Source of the DNA: Tissierellia bacterium
GTDB lineage: Bacteria; Bacillota; Clostridia; Tissierellales; Dethiosulfatibacteraceae
Reading direction: 5' to 3'
Length of the DNA: 9,819 bases
Assembly: GCA_007116605.1 (NCBI GenBank)
Contig: SKID01000024.1
Span: 1-9,819 of the forward strand
In this document: piece by piece, positions 1 to 6,360 of the stretch
Layout: each line of letters opens with the position of its first letter
How positions within the stretch are numbered: position 1 is the first letter of the stretch
Notes under the pieces: model-generated
Seen by the model: only the letters and a program-made list of their open reading frames with translations
The model's database searches: none
What the model was told of the DNA's origin: nothing
Position numbers and translations under genes: made by a program

Positions 1-434
1 AAAATGTTTTCACTAAAAGCAGGTCTAATTTGAATCCAACCTCCGTCTGTTCCGACTTCTAAACCTGTACAATCCGCCGTCAGACCACACCTGAGAGAGG
101 CTGCAACCCTAGGTGCTAAACTTCTACCAAAAGATGTCGCTCCGAATAGACAAAGGCCCGGTGATGCTTCTTTAATAATTTGAGACAAATTTTTAGCAAA
201 CACCATCACATTTGGTTTTTCAAATATTGAATGAAAACTGGCAATCACTTTGTCACAGCCATGTTGCCAAAGTAAATCCACAGCCATCCCCGGTTTTGCT
301 AAGACAACAACTATAATTTGATCATCTTTATGGCGGCGCAATGACTGTGCTTTTCCTAACAACTCAAAGACAACAGGATGCCATTGACCCTGAAATGTTT
401 CAGCAAATATCATAATCCCTTTATGACTCTGCAT
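1..434 (-). CDS. etfA: Electron transfer flavoprotein alpha subunit, N-terminal part (cut by window edge)
   Basis: This is the FAD-carrying alpha subunit of a heterodimeric electron transfer flavoprotein. About 144 codons are visible; the C-terminal FAD-binding domain lies outside the window. The start is ATG at 434-432 with AAGGAG (443-448) 8 nt upstream, 5 nt after the etfB stop, so the two are cotranscribed. The N-terminal domain is recognisable: a Rossmann-like opening (GIMIFAETF), then LFGATSFGRSLAPRVAA and GLTADCT, the hallmark stretch of EtfA. There is no N-terminal ferredoxin-like cysteine cluster such as lactate-dehydrogenase-type EtfA proteins can carry. An oddity is RPAFSEN near the left edge, where bifurcating-type EtfA normally has RPAFGGN. 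By context it accepts electrons from an FAD-linked dehydrogenase, most likely the oxidase at the right end (inference). Confidence 0.93.
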   Translation of the reverse strand, partial: MQSHKGIMIFAETFQGQWHPVVFELLGKAQSLRRHKDDQIIVVVLAKPGMAVDLLWQHGCDKVIASFHSIFEKPNVMVFAKNLSQIIKEASPGLCLFGATSFGRSLAPRVAASLRCGLTADCTGLEVGTDGGWIQIRPAFSENI

Positions 435-439
435 CACAT

Positions 440-1237
440 TCACTCCTTCTCTATCACTTCTTTTATTTTTTTGCTAATTTCAACAATACCATCTGTTAGT
501 TGTCCTTGCCATATTTTTCCATGACGAGATATCATTGGCGCAACTTCTATTTTTTGAACCCATGTTGCAGAACCTATTCTTCCGACTTCTTCTTGCAAAA
601 GATAGGGAAGCAAATCTTCATATGACCACCTTTTTATAACTGCTTTTTTTGCTTTGATTTTTCCTTTTAAGGAAGCTAACCTTGGTGTATTTAAATCTTT
701 TGTCACCGTTATTAACCCTGGAAAAGGCATTGTTATATCATAATGACCACCCCAGATTTTTGTACTGACTGTTATATTTTTTTCATTTAAATCAAGCATT
801 TTTTCAACAAAAGCAATATGTGGTAGGTTAAGAAACTCAGCCACCTCTGGGCCTACTTGCCCTGTATCACCATCTACTGATTGCATGCCTGCTATAATCA
901 AGTCTACAGGTGCTAACTTTTGTATTGCTGCTGCCAAAACTAGTCCTGTAGCTTTTACATCAGCACCTGCAAACCTGGAATCTGTTAGCAATATTCCATC
1001 ATCAGCGCCACGAGCTATACCTTCTTTGATAGTATGTTCTGCACTTAGAGGACCCATTGTCAAAACAAGTACTTCTCCACCTATGATTTCTTTTATTGAT
1101 AAAGCTAATTCAAGTGCATTTAAGTCAAAGGGATTTATTTCATAACCTGCAGAAGTTCTGTCAATAACCCCCTTCTCTCTATCAAATTTAACTTGTTCCA
1201 TATCTGGTACTTGCTTGATTAGAACTGCGATCTTCAT
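440..1237 (-). CDS. etfB: Electron transfer flavoprotein beta subunit, bifurcating-type motif
   Basis: This is the beta subunit of the ETF, 265 aa, normal length for the family. It starts MKIAVLIKQVPD, the standard EtfB opening, followed by NPFDLNALE (residues 35-43) and the GIARGADDGILLTD segment (73-86). At residues 121-130 it has VDGDTGQVGP, which resembles the nucleotide-binding loop of electron-bifurcating ETFs (VDGDTAQVGP-like) rather than the DDDCNQTGQ-type loop of respiratory ETFs that bind AMP. The ATG overlaps the stop of the upstream PPC-domain gene by 4 nt (ATGA), so the two are translationally coupled, and AGGAG (1244-1248) precedes it by 6 nt. With EtfA it should bind two flavins and could couple dehydrogenase oxidation to NAD and ferredoxin. 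The bifurcating role is inferred from the motif only. Confidence 0.95.
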   Translation of the reverse strand: MKIAVLIKQVPDMEQVKFDREKGVIDRTSAGYEINPFDLNALELALSIKEIIGGEVLVLTMGPLSAEHTIKEGIARGADDGILLTDSRFAGADVKATGLVLAAAIQKLAPVDLIIAGMQSVDGDTGQVGPEVAEFLNLPHIAFVEKMLDLNEKNITVSTKIWGGHYDITMPFPGLITVTKDLNTPRLASLKGKIKAKKAVIKRWSYEDLLPYLLQEEVGRIGSATWVQKIEVAPMISRHGKIWQGQLTDGIVEISKKIKEVIEKE

Positions 1238-1725
1238 TGACTACTCCTGTCTGGATGATCTTCCAAACTACTGTTTTCACATCTTAATAATGTAAAACCT
1301 GTGTCACTGTCTTGGTATCGAAAGGCTTGACTATCAATGATTTCATGAATGACAACCTCCATATATGTCCACACATGAACACCTAGTCGACCACAGCCGG
1401 TTATCGTTGCATCATTACGACCACAAGCGAGATGCAGATGTAAAATCACATCACCCACTTCGTTAGGGAATAAAGTCCCAACTGCTAAAGATTCATGGAT
1501 GCCCTTGAGTTGATTGATGTAAAGAGGGACCGGGCCTTCCTTATTTTTATCTGTTAGAGGACCGCTGATAACCTTGCTATCTACATCTACTCCTCCTAAT
1601 AGAGCCACCCATCCAGCTTGAACTCCTTTTTCCTTGGCAAACTTTTCTATTGTTTGTGGAATAATATCGCCTGACTCTAGTCTTAATACGAATATTCGAC
1701 CTAATCGTCCTTCTGTATATTGCAT
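1234..1725 (-). CDS. PPC/DUF296-domain protein of unknown function
   Basis: A single-domain protein of 163 aa matching the PPC (plants and prokaryotes conserved, DUF296) fold. It has the GRIFVLRLESGDII opening (residues 9-22), a segment AGWVALLGGVD (37-47), and an HLH pair (H96, H98) followed by H117 before TYMEVVIHEI, which are candidate metal ligands. In plants this domain is fused to AT-hooks. Bacterial stand-alone versions are mostly uncharacterised, so no function is assigned. I chose ATG at 1725 because GGAG (1733-1736) sits 7 nt upstream; a TTG at 1749 would add eight residues (MFLKWRKK) that lie over this ribosome binding site. Its stop overlaps etfB by 4 nt. That suggests it is made together with the ETF, perhaps as a regulator or accessory protein (inference). 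Confidence 0.82.
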   Translation of the reverse strand: MQYTEGRLGRIFVLRLESGDIIPQTIEKFAKEKGVQAGWVALLGGVDVDSKVISGPLTDKNKEGPVPLYINQLKGIHESLAVGTLFPNEVGDVILHLHLACGRNDATITGCGRLGVHVWTYMEVVIHEIIDSQAFRYQDSDTGFTLLRCENSSLEDHPDRSSQ

Positions 1726-1784
1726 CTTTTTTCTCCATTTCAAAAACAAGGGATTGATTTTTGATTTGTCATATCTACTAAACT

Positions 1785-1813
1785 ATTATAACGGATTAAT
1801 GTCCATTTGTTGA
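1785..1813 (-). promoter_or_regulatory. Candidate internal promoter for PPC-etfB-etfA
   Basis: On the minus strand a perfect TATAAT (1785-1790) is preceded after 17 bp by TCAACA (1808-1813), a 4/6 match to TTGACA that lies inside the end of folD. It would start RNA about 50 nt before the PPC start codon. The folD-PPC gap of 70 nt is the second largest in the leftward string and holds no obvious terminator, so this would be an additional rather than the sole promoter. Confidence 0.4.
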
Positions 1814-2656
1814 GAGTTTTTTACAAGCCTTAACCACGTGTTTTGCTAACACTGATGTTGTCACCGCACCAACTCCTTGTGGAACAGGAGTAATCATTGA
1901 TACTTTACTTAAACAACTATCGAAGTCTACATCACCGCAGAGATTGCCTTGATCATCTACATTGATCCCTACGTCGATAACAACTGCTCCTTCTTTAAGA
2001 TAGTTAATGTCTACCATTTTTGCCCTACCTACTGCTGCAATCAAAATATCTCCTTGCTTACAAATCTCTTTCAACCCTTTAGTTTTTGAATGACAAATGG
2101 TAACTGTTGCATTCTCATTCAATAAAAGCATGGAAACAGGTTTGCCGACTACCATGGATCTCCCAATAACGACCGCATGTTTGCCAGCTACATCTACCTG
2201 ATAATACTTTAGTATTTCCATCACTGCAGAGGGTGTTGCTGGTGGAAATCCTGTACAATCACCATCTACCACTTTTGCCACATTTAACTGAGAAAAACAA
2301 TCAATGTCTTTTTTTGGATTGATAAAGTGTTTGACCACTTCCTCATCAATTTGATGAGGTAATGGTCTAAAAACAAGAATGCCATGGCAGTCAGGATCAT
2401 CATTTGCTTTCTTAATTTGACACAAAAAATCTTCTTGATTAATCTCTTTCGGCAATTGGATAACCTGGCAATCAATGCCACATTTGTTCATTCGATTCAG
2501 TGCACCTTTTTCATAAGCTAAATCCTCTGCGTTTTCTCCAACTCTAATGATTTTTAACTTTGGATACATTCCTTCATTCTTAAGCATTTCAACTTCTTTG
2601 ATTACATTTTCTGTAAGCTTGTCTGCTACAGGTTTCCCTTTGATTATTTGTCCCAT
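1796..2656 (-). CDS. folD: FolD-like methylene-THF dehydrogenase with atypical catalytic residues
   Basis: A FolD-family protein of 286 aa, full length. The family interconverts 5,10-methylene-, methenyl- and 10-formyl-THF in the cytosol. The NAD(P)-binding half is well kept: VVIGRSMVVGKP (residues 162-173), TICHSKT (186-192), and VIDVGIN (226-232). The folate site is not typical. Aligned without gaps through the VG...Y...GI region, Tyr48 is kept but the catalytic Lys (human K56) is Ala52. The VQLPLP motif reads VFRPLP, so the catalytic Gln (human Q100) is Phe96. The KDVDG motif is KDIDC, keeping the Asp (D119). PVPGGVGPMT is PVPQGVGAVT (257-266). Lys and Gln are needed for cyclohydrolase activity in characterised enzymes, so this may be dehydrogenase-only or altered. 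The start ATG has AAGGAG (2663-2668) 6 nt upstream, and the gene follows fhs by 30 nt. Confidence 0.88.
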   Translation of the reverse strand: MGQIIKGKPVADKLTENVIKEVEMLKNEGMYPKLKIIRVGENAEDLAYEKGALNRMNKCGIDCQVIQLPKEINQEDFLCQIKKANDDPDCHGILVFRPLPHQIDEEVVKHFINPKKDIDCFSQLNVAKVVDGDCTGFPPATPSAVMEILKYYQVDVAGKHAVVIGRSMVVGKPVSMLLLNENATVTICHSKTKGLKEICKQGDILIAAVGRAKMVDINYLKEGAVVIDVGINVDDQGNLCGDVDFDSCLSKVSMITPVPQGVGAVTTSVLAKHVVKACKKLSTNGH

Positions 2657-2686
2657 CTGTATCTCCTTATTGCCTATTGTTTTGAA

Positions 2687-4363
2687 TTAGAATAATCCCG
2701 AAATCTTACCCTGCTCATCTACGTCGATTTTTTCTGCTGATGGCATTTTAGGTAATCCTGGCATTTTCATAATATCTCCTGTCATAGCTACAATAAATCC
2801 TGCACCTGCTGATATGGTCAATTGACTTACTGTGACTTTAAAGCCTGATGGTCTACCCAGTTTTTTAGGGTCATCTGACAATGAATATTGTGTTTTTGCC
2901 ATACAAATAGGTAAATCCCCAAAGCCTAATTTTTCCAAGTTGTCTATTTCTTTTTGCGCTTTAGATGTGAACTCTACGCCATCAGCTCCATATATTTTTG
3001 TGGCAATTGCATTGATTTTATCTTTAATTGGCTGATCTAAATCATACACATACTGTAGTGGTTTTGTTGGTTGTTCAACTAGCCTTAATATTTCTTTTGC
3101 TAATGATTCTCCACCAGCTCCTCCTCTTGCCCAAACTTCTGAAATAGCCACATTGACACCCATTTCTTCACACTTGCTTTTGACTAGTTTTAGCTCAGCT
3201 TCAGTATCTAATGGAAACTGGTTAATTGCCACTACAGCAGGTAAGTTAAAGACTCCTGTTACATTTTCTACATGTTTTAATAAATTAGGTAGACCTGCCT
3301 CCAAAGCTTCCAGATTTTCCTTATTTAATTGATCTTTGGCAACTCCACCATTATGTTTTAAGGCCCTTACAGTGGCTACGATGACTACTGCATCTGGTTT
3401 AAAGCCCGCTTTACGACACTTAATTCCAATAAACTTTTCTGCACCTAAATCTGCACCAAAACCTGCTTCTGTTACTACAAAGTCTGCAAAATGCCTAGCC
3501 ATTTGGGTTGCCATCAAAGAATTACATCCATGAGCAATATTAGCAAAAGGACCTCCATGAATGAATGCTGGTGTTCCTTCTAGGGTTTGTACCAAATTGG
3601 GTTTTAAAGCATCTTTTAATAAAGCTGCCATAGCGCCCTGAGCATTTAAATCTCCTGCTGTCACAGGCTCTCCCTTTCTGTTGTACGCTACAATAATTTT
3701 AGACAATTTTTCTTTTAAATCTATAATATCTGAAGAGAGACAAAATGCTGCCATGACTTCGCTAGCCACTGTAATATCAAACCCATCTTCTCTAGGGATA
3801 CCATTTCCTGCACCTCCCATTCCATCTACTATTTTCCTTAATTGTCTGTCATTCATATCCATCGCTCTTCTCCAGACAATCTTTCTCACATCTATATCCA
3901 AAAGATTTCCTTGATATATATGGTTGTCTAACATTGCTGCGAGCAAATTATTCGCTGCACCAATGGCATGTAAATCTCCGGTGAAGTGAAGATTAATGTC
4001 TTCCATAGGAACTACTTGCGCATACCCTCCTCCAGCAGCACCACCTTTTACACCAAATACCGGTCCTAAAGAAGGTTCTCTTAATGCCACAATTGTCTTT
4101 TTACCTAATCTTGATAAGGCATCGGCTGTTCCAATCGTCGTAGTTGTTTTTCCTTCTCCTGCAGGCGTTGGATTAATTGCTGTTACAAGTATCATCTTAG
4201 CTTGTGTTTGCGAGTCTTTTTTCAACACATTATAGTCTACTTTTGCCTTGTACTTACCATAGAGCTCTAAATCCTTTTCTTCTAACCCTACTTTACTTCC
4301 AATTTCCCGTATGTCTCTTAGTACTGCTTCTTGTGCTATTTCAATATCGCTTTTAAATTTCAT
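2687..4363 (-). CDS. fhs: Formate-tetrahydrofolate ligase
   Basis: Formyl-THF synthetase, 558 aa, the usual length for the monofunctional bacterial enzyme. It catalyses formate + THF + ATP to 10-formyl-THF and can run in reverse to make ATP when formyl-THF is plentiful. Visible motifs are the P-loop TPAGEGKTT (residues 66-74), GVKGGAAGGGYAQVVPMED (104-122), FTGDLHAI (127-134), and, further on, EGTPAFIHGGPFANIAHG and VTEAGFGADLGAEKF. The sequence ends in SGLF, similar to the NGLF end of the human trifunctional protein. AGGAGGG (4368-4374) gives a very strong ribosome binding site. It lies between the PanB-like gene (78 nt upstream, with a hairpin in the gap) and folD (30 nt downstream), so it is part of a one-carbon gene group. 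Confidence 0.97.
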   Translation of the reverse strand: MKFKSDIEIAQEAVLRDIREIGSKVGLEEKDLELYGKYKAKVDYNVLKKDSQTQAKMILVTAINPTPAGEGKTTTTIGTADALSRLGKKTIVALREPSLGPVFGVKGGAAGGGYAQVVPMEDINLHFTGDLHAIGAANNLLAAMLDNHIYQGNLLDIDVRKIVWRRAMDMNDRQLRKIVDGMGGAGNGIPREDGFDITVASEVMAAFCLSSDIIDLKEKLSKIIVAYNRKGEPVTAGDLNAQGAMAALLKDALKPNLVQTLEGTPAFIHGGPFANIAHGCNSLMATQMARHFADFVVTEAGFGADLGAEKFIGIKCRKAGFKPDAVVIVATVRALKHNGGVAKDQLNKENLEALEAGLPNLLKHVENVTGVFNLPAVVAINQFPLDTEAELKLVKSKCEEMGVNVAISEVWARGGAGGESLAKEILRLVEQPTKPLQYVYDLDQPIKDKINAIATKIYGADGVEFTSKAQKEIDNLEKLGFGDLPICMAKTQYSLSDDPKKLGRPSGFKVTVSQLTISAGAGFIVAMTGDIMKMPGLPKMPSAEKIDVDEQGKISGLF

Positions 4364-4382
4364 AATTCCCTCCTATTCTATT

Positions 4383-4414
4383 AATCTAGCAGTGACAAAT
4401 GTCACTGCTAGATT
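4383..4414. repeat. Perfect 15-bp inverted repeat between panB and fhs
   Basis: The arms AATCTAGCAGTGACA (4383-4397) and TGTCACTGCTAGATT (4400-4414) are exact reverse complements with a 2-nt spacer. In minus-strand RNA this forms a stable hairpin ending 8 nt before the fhs Shine-Dalgarno sequence. There is no U-run directly after it in that direction, so it does not look like a standard terminator. An RNA processing or stabilising hairpin, or a DNA operator, is more likely. Confidence 0.85.
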
Positions 4415-4441
4415 GTGTCATTATGGTTTTTTTATCTTTAA

Positions 4442-5296
4442 CTATTTCCGAAACTCTTCAAACAGCTTCTCAAAATCTTCTAAACTGTCTTGAATATGAT
4501 ACACATGCTTATCTTCTGGAAAAGCTGATGTTTTAACATCTTCAATGTATGCTTTCATAGCATTAATACAAATTTCTGCTACATTTGCATATTTTTTAAC
4601 AAATTTTGGTGTGAAAGCTTGGAACAAACCTAACATGTCTCCACATATAATTAATTGACCATCACATGGTTCACCAGCACCAATTGAATAAACAGGGATA
4701 TCTAAAAGCTCTGTAATAAATGCTGTTAACTCTGGTGGCATAGCCTCTAATAGGATCATTCGAGCACCTGCTTCTTGTACTGCCAATGCATCATTAATCA
4801 TATCTCTAGCTCCTGGAATTTTACGACCTTGAGCTTTAAATCCACCTAGTGCTCCTGAACTTTGAGGTGTTAAGCCAATATGTCCACAAACCACAATACC
4901 CGCCTCAGAAATAGCTTTGATTCTACTAGCAACCCGGACACCACCTTCGAGTTTCACTGCATCAACATCTGCTTCTTTCAAAAATCTTACAGCATTTGCC
5001 ACTGCATCCGCATCAGAAATTTGATAGGACCCAAAAGGCATATCTCCAACAATCATCGTATTAGGTGCTCCTCTTCTTACTGCTTGGCAATGAGAGATAC
5101 AATCATCCATAGTCACAGGCACCGTTCCGTCATAGCCTAAAACGACCATCCCAAGAGAGTCTCCTACCAAAATCATATCCATTCCTGCTTGTTCTGCAAA
5201 TGATGCCATTGGAAAATCATACGCTGTAATCCAACTCAGTTTTTCACCTTGTTCTTTCATTTTGTAAAGATCAAGTATTGATTTTTTCTTTGCCAT
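4442..5296 (-). CDS. panB: PanB-like 3-methyl-2-oxobutanoate hydroxymethyltransferase
   Basis: A ketopantoate hydroxymethyltransferase family protein of 284 aa, slightly longer than most. The family transfers a hydroxymethyl group between 5,10-methylene-THF and a 2-oxo acid, using Mg in a TIM barrel. Conserved elements are TAYDFP (residues 24-29), VGDSLGMVVLGYD (44-56, metal ligand D46), VGDMPFGSY (83-91, D85), VKLEGG (114-119, including metal ligand E117), GHIGLTPQS (138-146), and LLEAMP with the catalytic Glu at 184. Differences from the common sequence are YSIGAG (203-208) for IGIGAG and GD (219-220) for the usual HD before LGL. There is no panC, panD or panE next to it; fhs and folD follow instead. 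It may therefore serve a one-carbon role with another 2-oxo acid (inference), or simply be the pantothenate enzyme. The ATG has AAGGAGG (5303-5309) 6 nt upstream. Confidence 0.9.
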   Translation of the reverse strand: MAKKKSILDLYKMKEQGEKLSWITAYDFPMASFAEQAGMDMILVGDSLGMVVLGYDGTVPVTMDDCISHCQAVRRGAPNTMIVGDMPFGSYQISDADAVANAVRFLKEADVDAVKLEGGVRVASRIKAISEAGIVVCGHIGLTPQSSGALGGFKAQGRKIPGARDMINDALAVQEAGARMILLEAMPPELTAFITELLDIPVYSIGAGEPCDGQLIICGDMLGLFQAFTPKFVKKYANVAEICINAMKAYIEDVKTSAFPEDKHVYHIQDSLEDFEKLFEEFRK

Positions 5297-5356
5297 TATA
5301 AGCCTCCTTAAAGTTAATGTGCTATATTATAATACACTGTCTTTTATTATGGTATA

Positions 5357-5385
5357 AATATAGCATAGACTTTTTTATTTGGCAA
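5357..5385 (-). promoter_or_regulatory. Promoter of the panB-fhs-folD gene string
   Basis: On the minus strand TTGCCA (5380-5385) and TATATT (5357-5362) are separated by 17 bp, each a 5/6 match to the sigma-A consensus. TG precedes the -10 box by one base (an extended -10). RNA would begin about 55 nt before panB. I see no terminator-like hairpin in this leader, so the antitermination control proposed for the rightward operon does not appear here. Confidence 0.65.
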
Positions 5386-5418
5386 GGTTTTTTATAGACA
5401 AAATCTATTTTTTATTAG

Positions 5419-5459
5419 AAAAAGACCCGTAGGCATTATTTCTGCTTACGAGTCTTTTT
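5419..5459 (-). terminator. Intrinsic terminator after the glpP-like gene
   Basis: Long hairpin with arms 5419-5435 and 5443-5459 and a 7-nt loop. The arms pair throughout except one mismatch and one wobble-type position. In the minus direction it ends in a T-rich run (GTCTTTTTCTAAT). It lies about 65 nt after the stop of the antiterminator gene and just before the panB promoter, so it should separate the two transcription units. The T-run on the plus side could also make it work in the other direction. Confidence 0.85.
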
Positions 5460-5525
5460 TGGTCTTTAGTTAAAGGATGCATCCTCATTACTGATTTTAG
5501 CATTTTATGATGTTTAAAATTGCTG

Positions 5526-6089
5526 TTACATTTTCCACACTTCCCAGTTTGTCGTGCCTATAGCAAGTGCTCCTGCATTCAAAGCATTCATCACATCTTC
5601 TTTTTCACAAACCAATCCACCTGCAATCAAAGGGATTTTTGTTTTTTCTTGTACCCACTGAATCACTTTTGGCATACAACCAGGCATCACTTCAATCAAA
5701 TCTGGTTTTGATTGTTCAACGACTTTTGGCAAAGTATTAAAGGCCATGGAGTCTACTAAAAAAACCCGATGTACAGTTATGAGTCCATGGTTCTTAGCAG
5801 CTCTGATCATCGATGTCTTGGTACTTATAATCCCATCAATCGCTGTCTGTTGTTTTAGGAAATCTAAGACAACCTTCTTGTGAGAAACACCATCTAGTAG
5901 TTCGACGTGAACAAGTGCTAATTTCCCTTTTTCTTTCACTCTATCGACAATTTGCTTTATCGTTATAATATTACCATATAGAATAAACACGACATGACTA
6001 TCTGAGCGCAAAGCAACTTCTAGCCCTTCTTCATTTTTTACTGCTGCGATAATTGGATTATCTTCTAGCAAATCAATAATACTAGTCAT
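5526..6089 (-). CDS. glpP: GlpP/YgcP-family transcription antiterminator
   Basis: An antiterminator protein of 187 aa, in the length range of Bacillus GlpP. GlpP binds glycerol-3-phosphate and lets RNA polymerase pass a terminator in the leader of glp genes. Matching segments are HVELLDG (residues 61-67), DGIISTK (85-91), HRVFLVDS (107-114), DLIEVMPG (130-137), PLIAGGLV (153-160), and ALAIGTTN (174-181), all in the order expected of this TIM-barrel-like family. ATG at 6089 has AAGGAG (6097-6102) 7 nt upstream. No glycerol genes are present. It is divergent from an operon that has an intrinsic terminator in its leader and encodes a kinase, so that operon is the likely target and a phosphorylated product of the kinase the likely ligand (inference). 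Its E. coli relative YgcP sits in a similar set of genes. Confidence 0.9.
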   Translation of the reverse strand: MTSIIDLLEDNPIIAAVKNEEGLEVALRSDSHVVFILYGNIITIKQIVDRVKEKGKLALVHVELLDGVSHKKVVLDFLKQQTAIDGIISTKTSMIRAAKNHGLITVHRVFLVDSMAFNTLPKVVEQSKPDLIEVMPGCMPKVIQWVQEKTKIPLIAGGLVCEKEDVMNALNAGALAIGTTNWEVWKM

Positions 6090-6129
6090 GCAGGTTCTCC
6101 TTTCTGTTAAATCTTTCTAATTAAGAATC

Positions 6130-6158
6130 AGTATAACAGACTATTTTATATTCGGCAA
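6130..6158 (-). promoter_or_regulatory. Promoter of the glpP-like gene
   Basis: On the minus strand TTGCCG (6153-6158) and TATACT (6130-6135) are 17 bp apart, matching sigma-A boxes at 4/6 and 5/6. This would start transcription about 35 nt before the antiterminator start codon. It is back to back with the rightward promoter, with about 57 bp between the two -35 boxes. Confidence 0.55.
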
Positions 6159-6215
6159 TAGTGTCTTACAGTATAAGCTTTTGTGCCATAATATAAAATA
6201 TCATGTAGTTTTTAC

Positions 6216-6245
6216 TTGACAACTTAGTTGTTTTTAATCTATAAT
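6216..6245 (+). promoter_or_regulatory. Sigma-A promoter of the SDR-kinase-oxidase operon
   Basis: Consensus TTGACA (6216-6221) and consensus TATAAT (6240-6245) with an 18-bp spacer. RNA would start near 6252, about 110 nt before the first gene. A 13-nt palindrome, ACAACTTAGTTGT (6219-6231), overlaps the -35 box and spacer and could be an operator, though this is short enough to be chance. With such a strong promoter, control is probably exerted downstream at the leader terminator. Confidence 0.88.
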
Positions 6246-6269
6246 GATGCTATGTTACGTAAGAGACGA

Positions 6270-6319
6270 AGAGATAGTAACTTCCTGGGGGAAGTCTGCC
6301 TATCTCTTTTTTTTATTTT
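6270..6319 (+). terminator. Leader terminator (candidate GlpP-type antitermination site)
   Basis: Between promoter and first gene, AGAGATAG (6270-6277) pairs with CTATCTCT (6300-6307), with an inner stem ACTTCC/GGAAGT (6280-6285/6290-6295) around a TGGG loop. An uninterrupted T-run (6307-6314) follows at once, then A and TTTT. This is a standard intrinsic terminator placed so that it would stop the operon after about 60 nt unless overridden. The adjacent divergent gene encodes a GlpP-family antiterminator, which makes the regulatory link likely. Confidence 0.85.
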
Positions 6320-6360
6320 CAATAACCTTGAGACACAAATCTATTAAGGAGTGTAGTCAA

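Noticed and set aside
1726..1749. Upstream TTG start for the PPC-domain gene
   Set aside because: The added residues cover the GGAG ribosome binding site of the ATG at 1725 and are not part of the domain.
2832..4235. Several plus-strand open frames of 65-79 codons inside fhs
   Set aside because: They are antisense to a well-conserved gene, show no recognisable domains, and have no good ribosome binding sites in view; they are shadows of the fhs coding bias.
5320..5338. AT-rich dyad TATTATAATA in the panB leader
   Set aside because: It is a short, AT-only palindrome that does not extend symmetrically and is expected by chance here. It also holds a TATAAT box, but the promoter at 5357-5385 has a better -35 partner.
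6244..6360. N-terminal extension of the SDR gene from an ATG at 6244
   Set aside because: The ATG falls inside the -10 box and the extension spans the leader terminator. It is upstream of the expected RNA start, and the ATG at 6361 has a good ribosome binding site and fits the family start.
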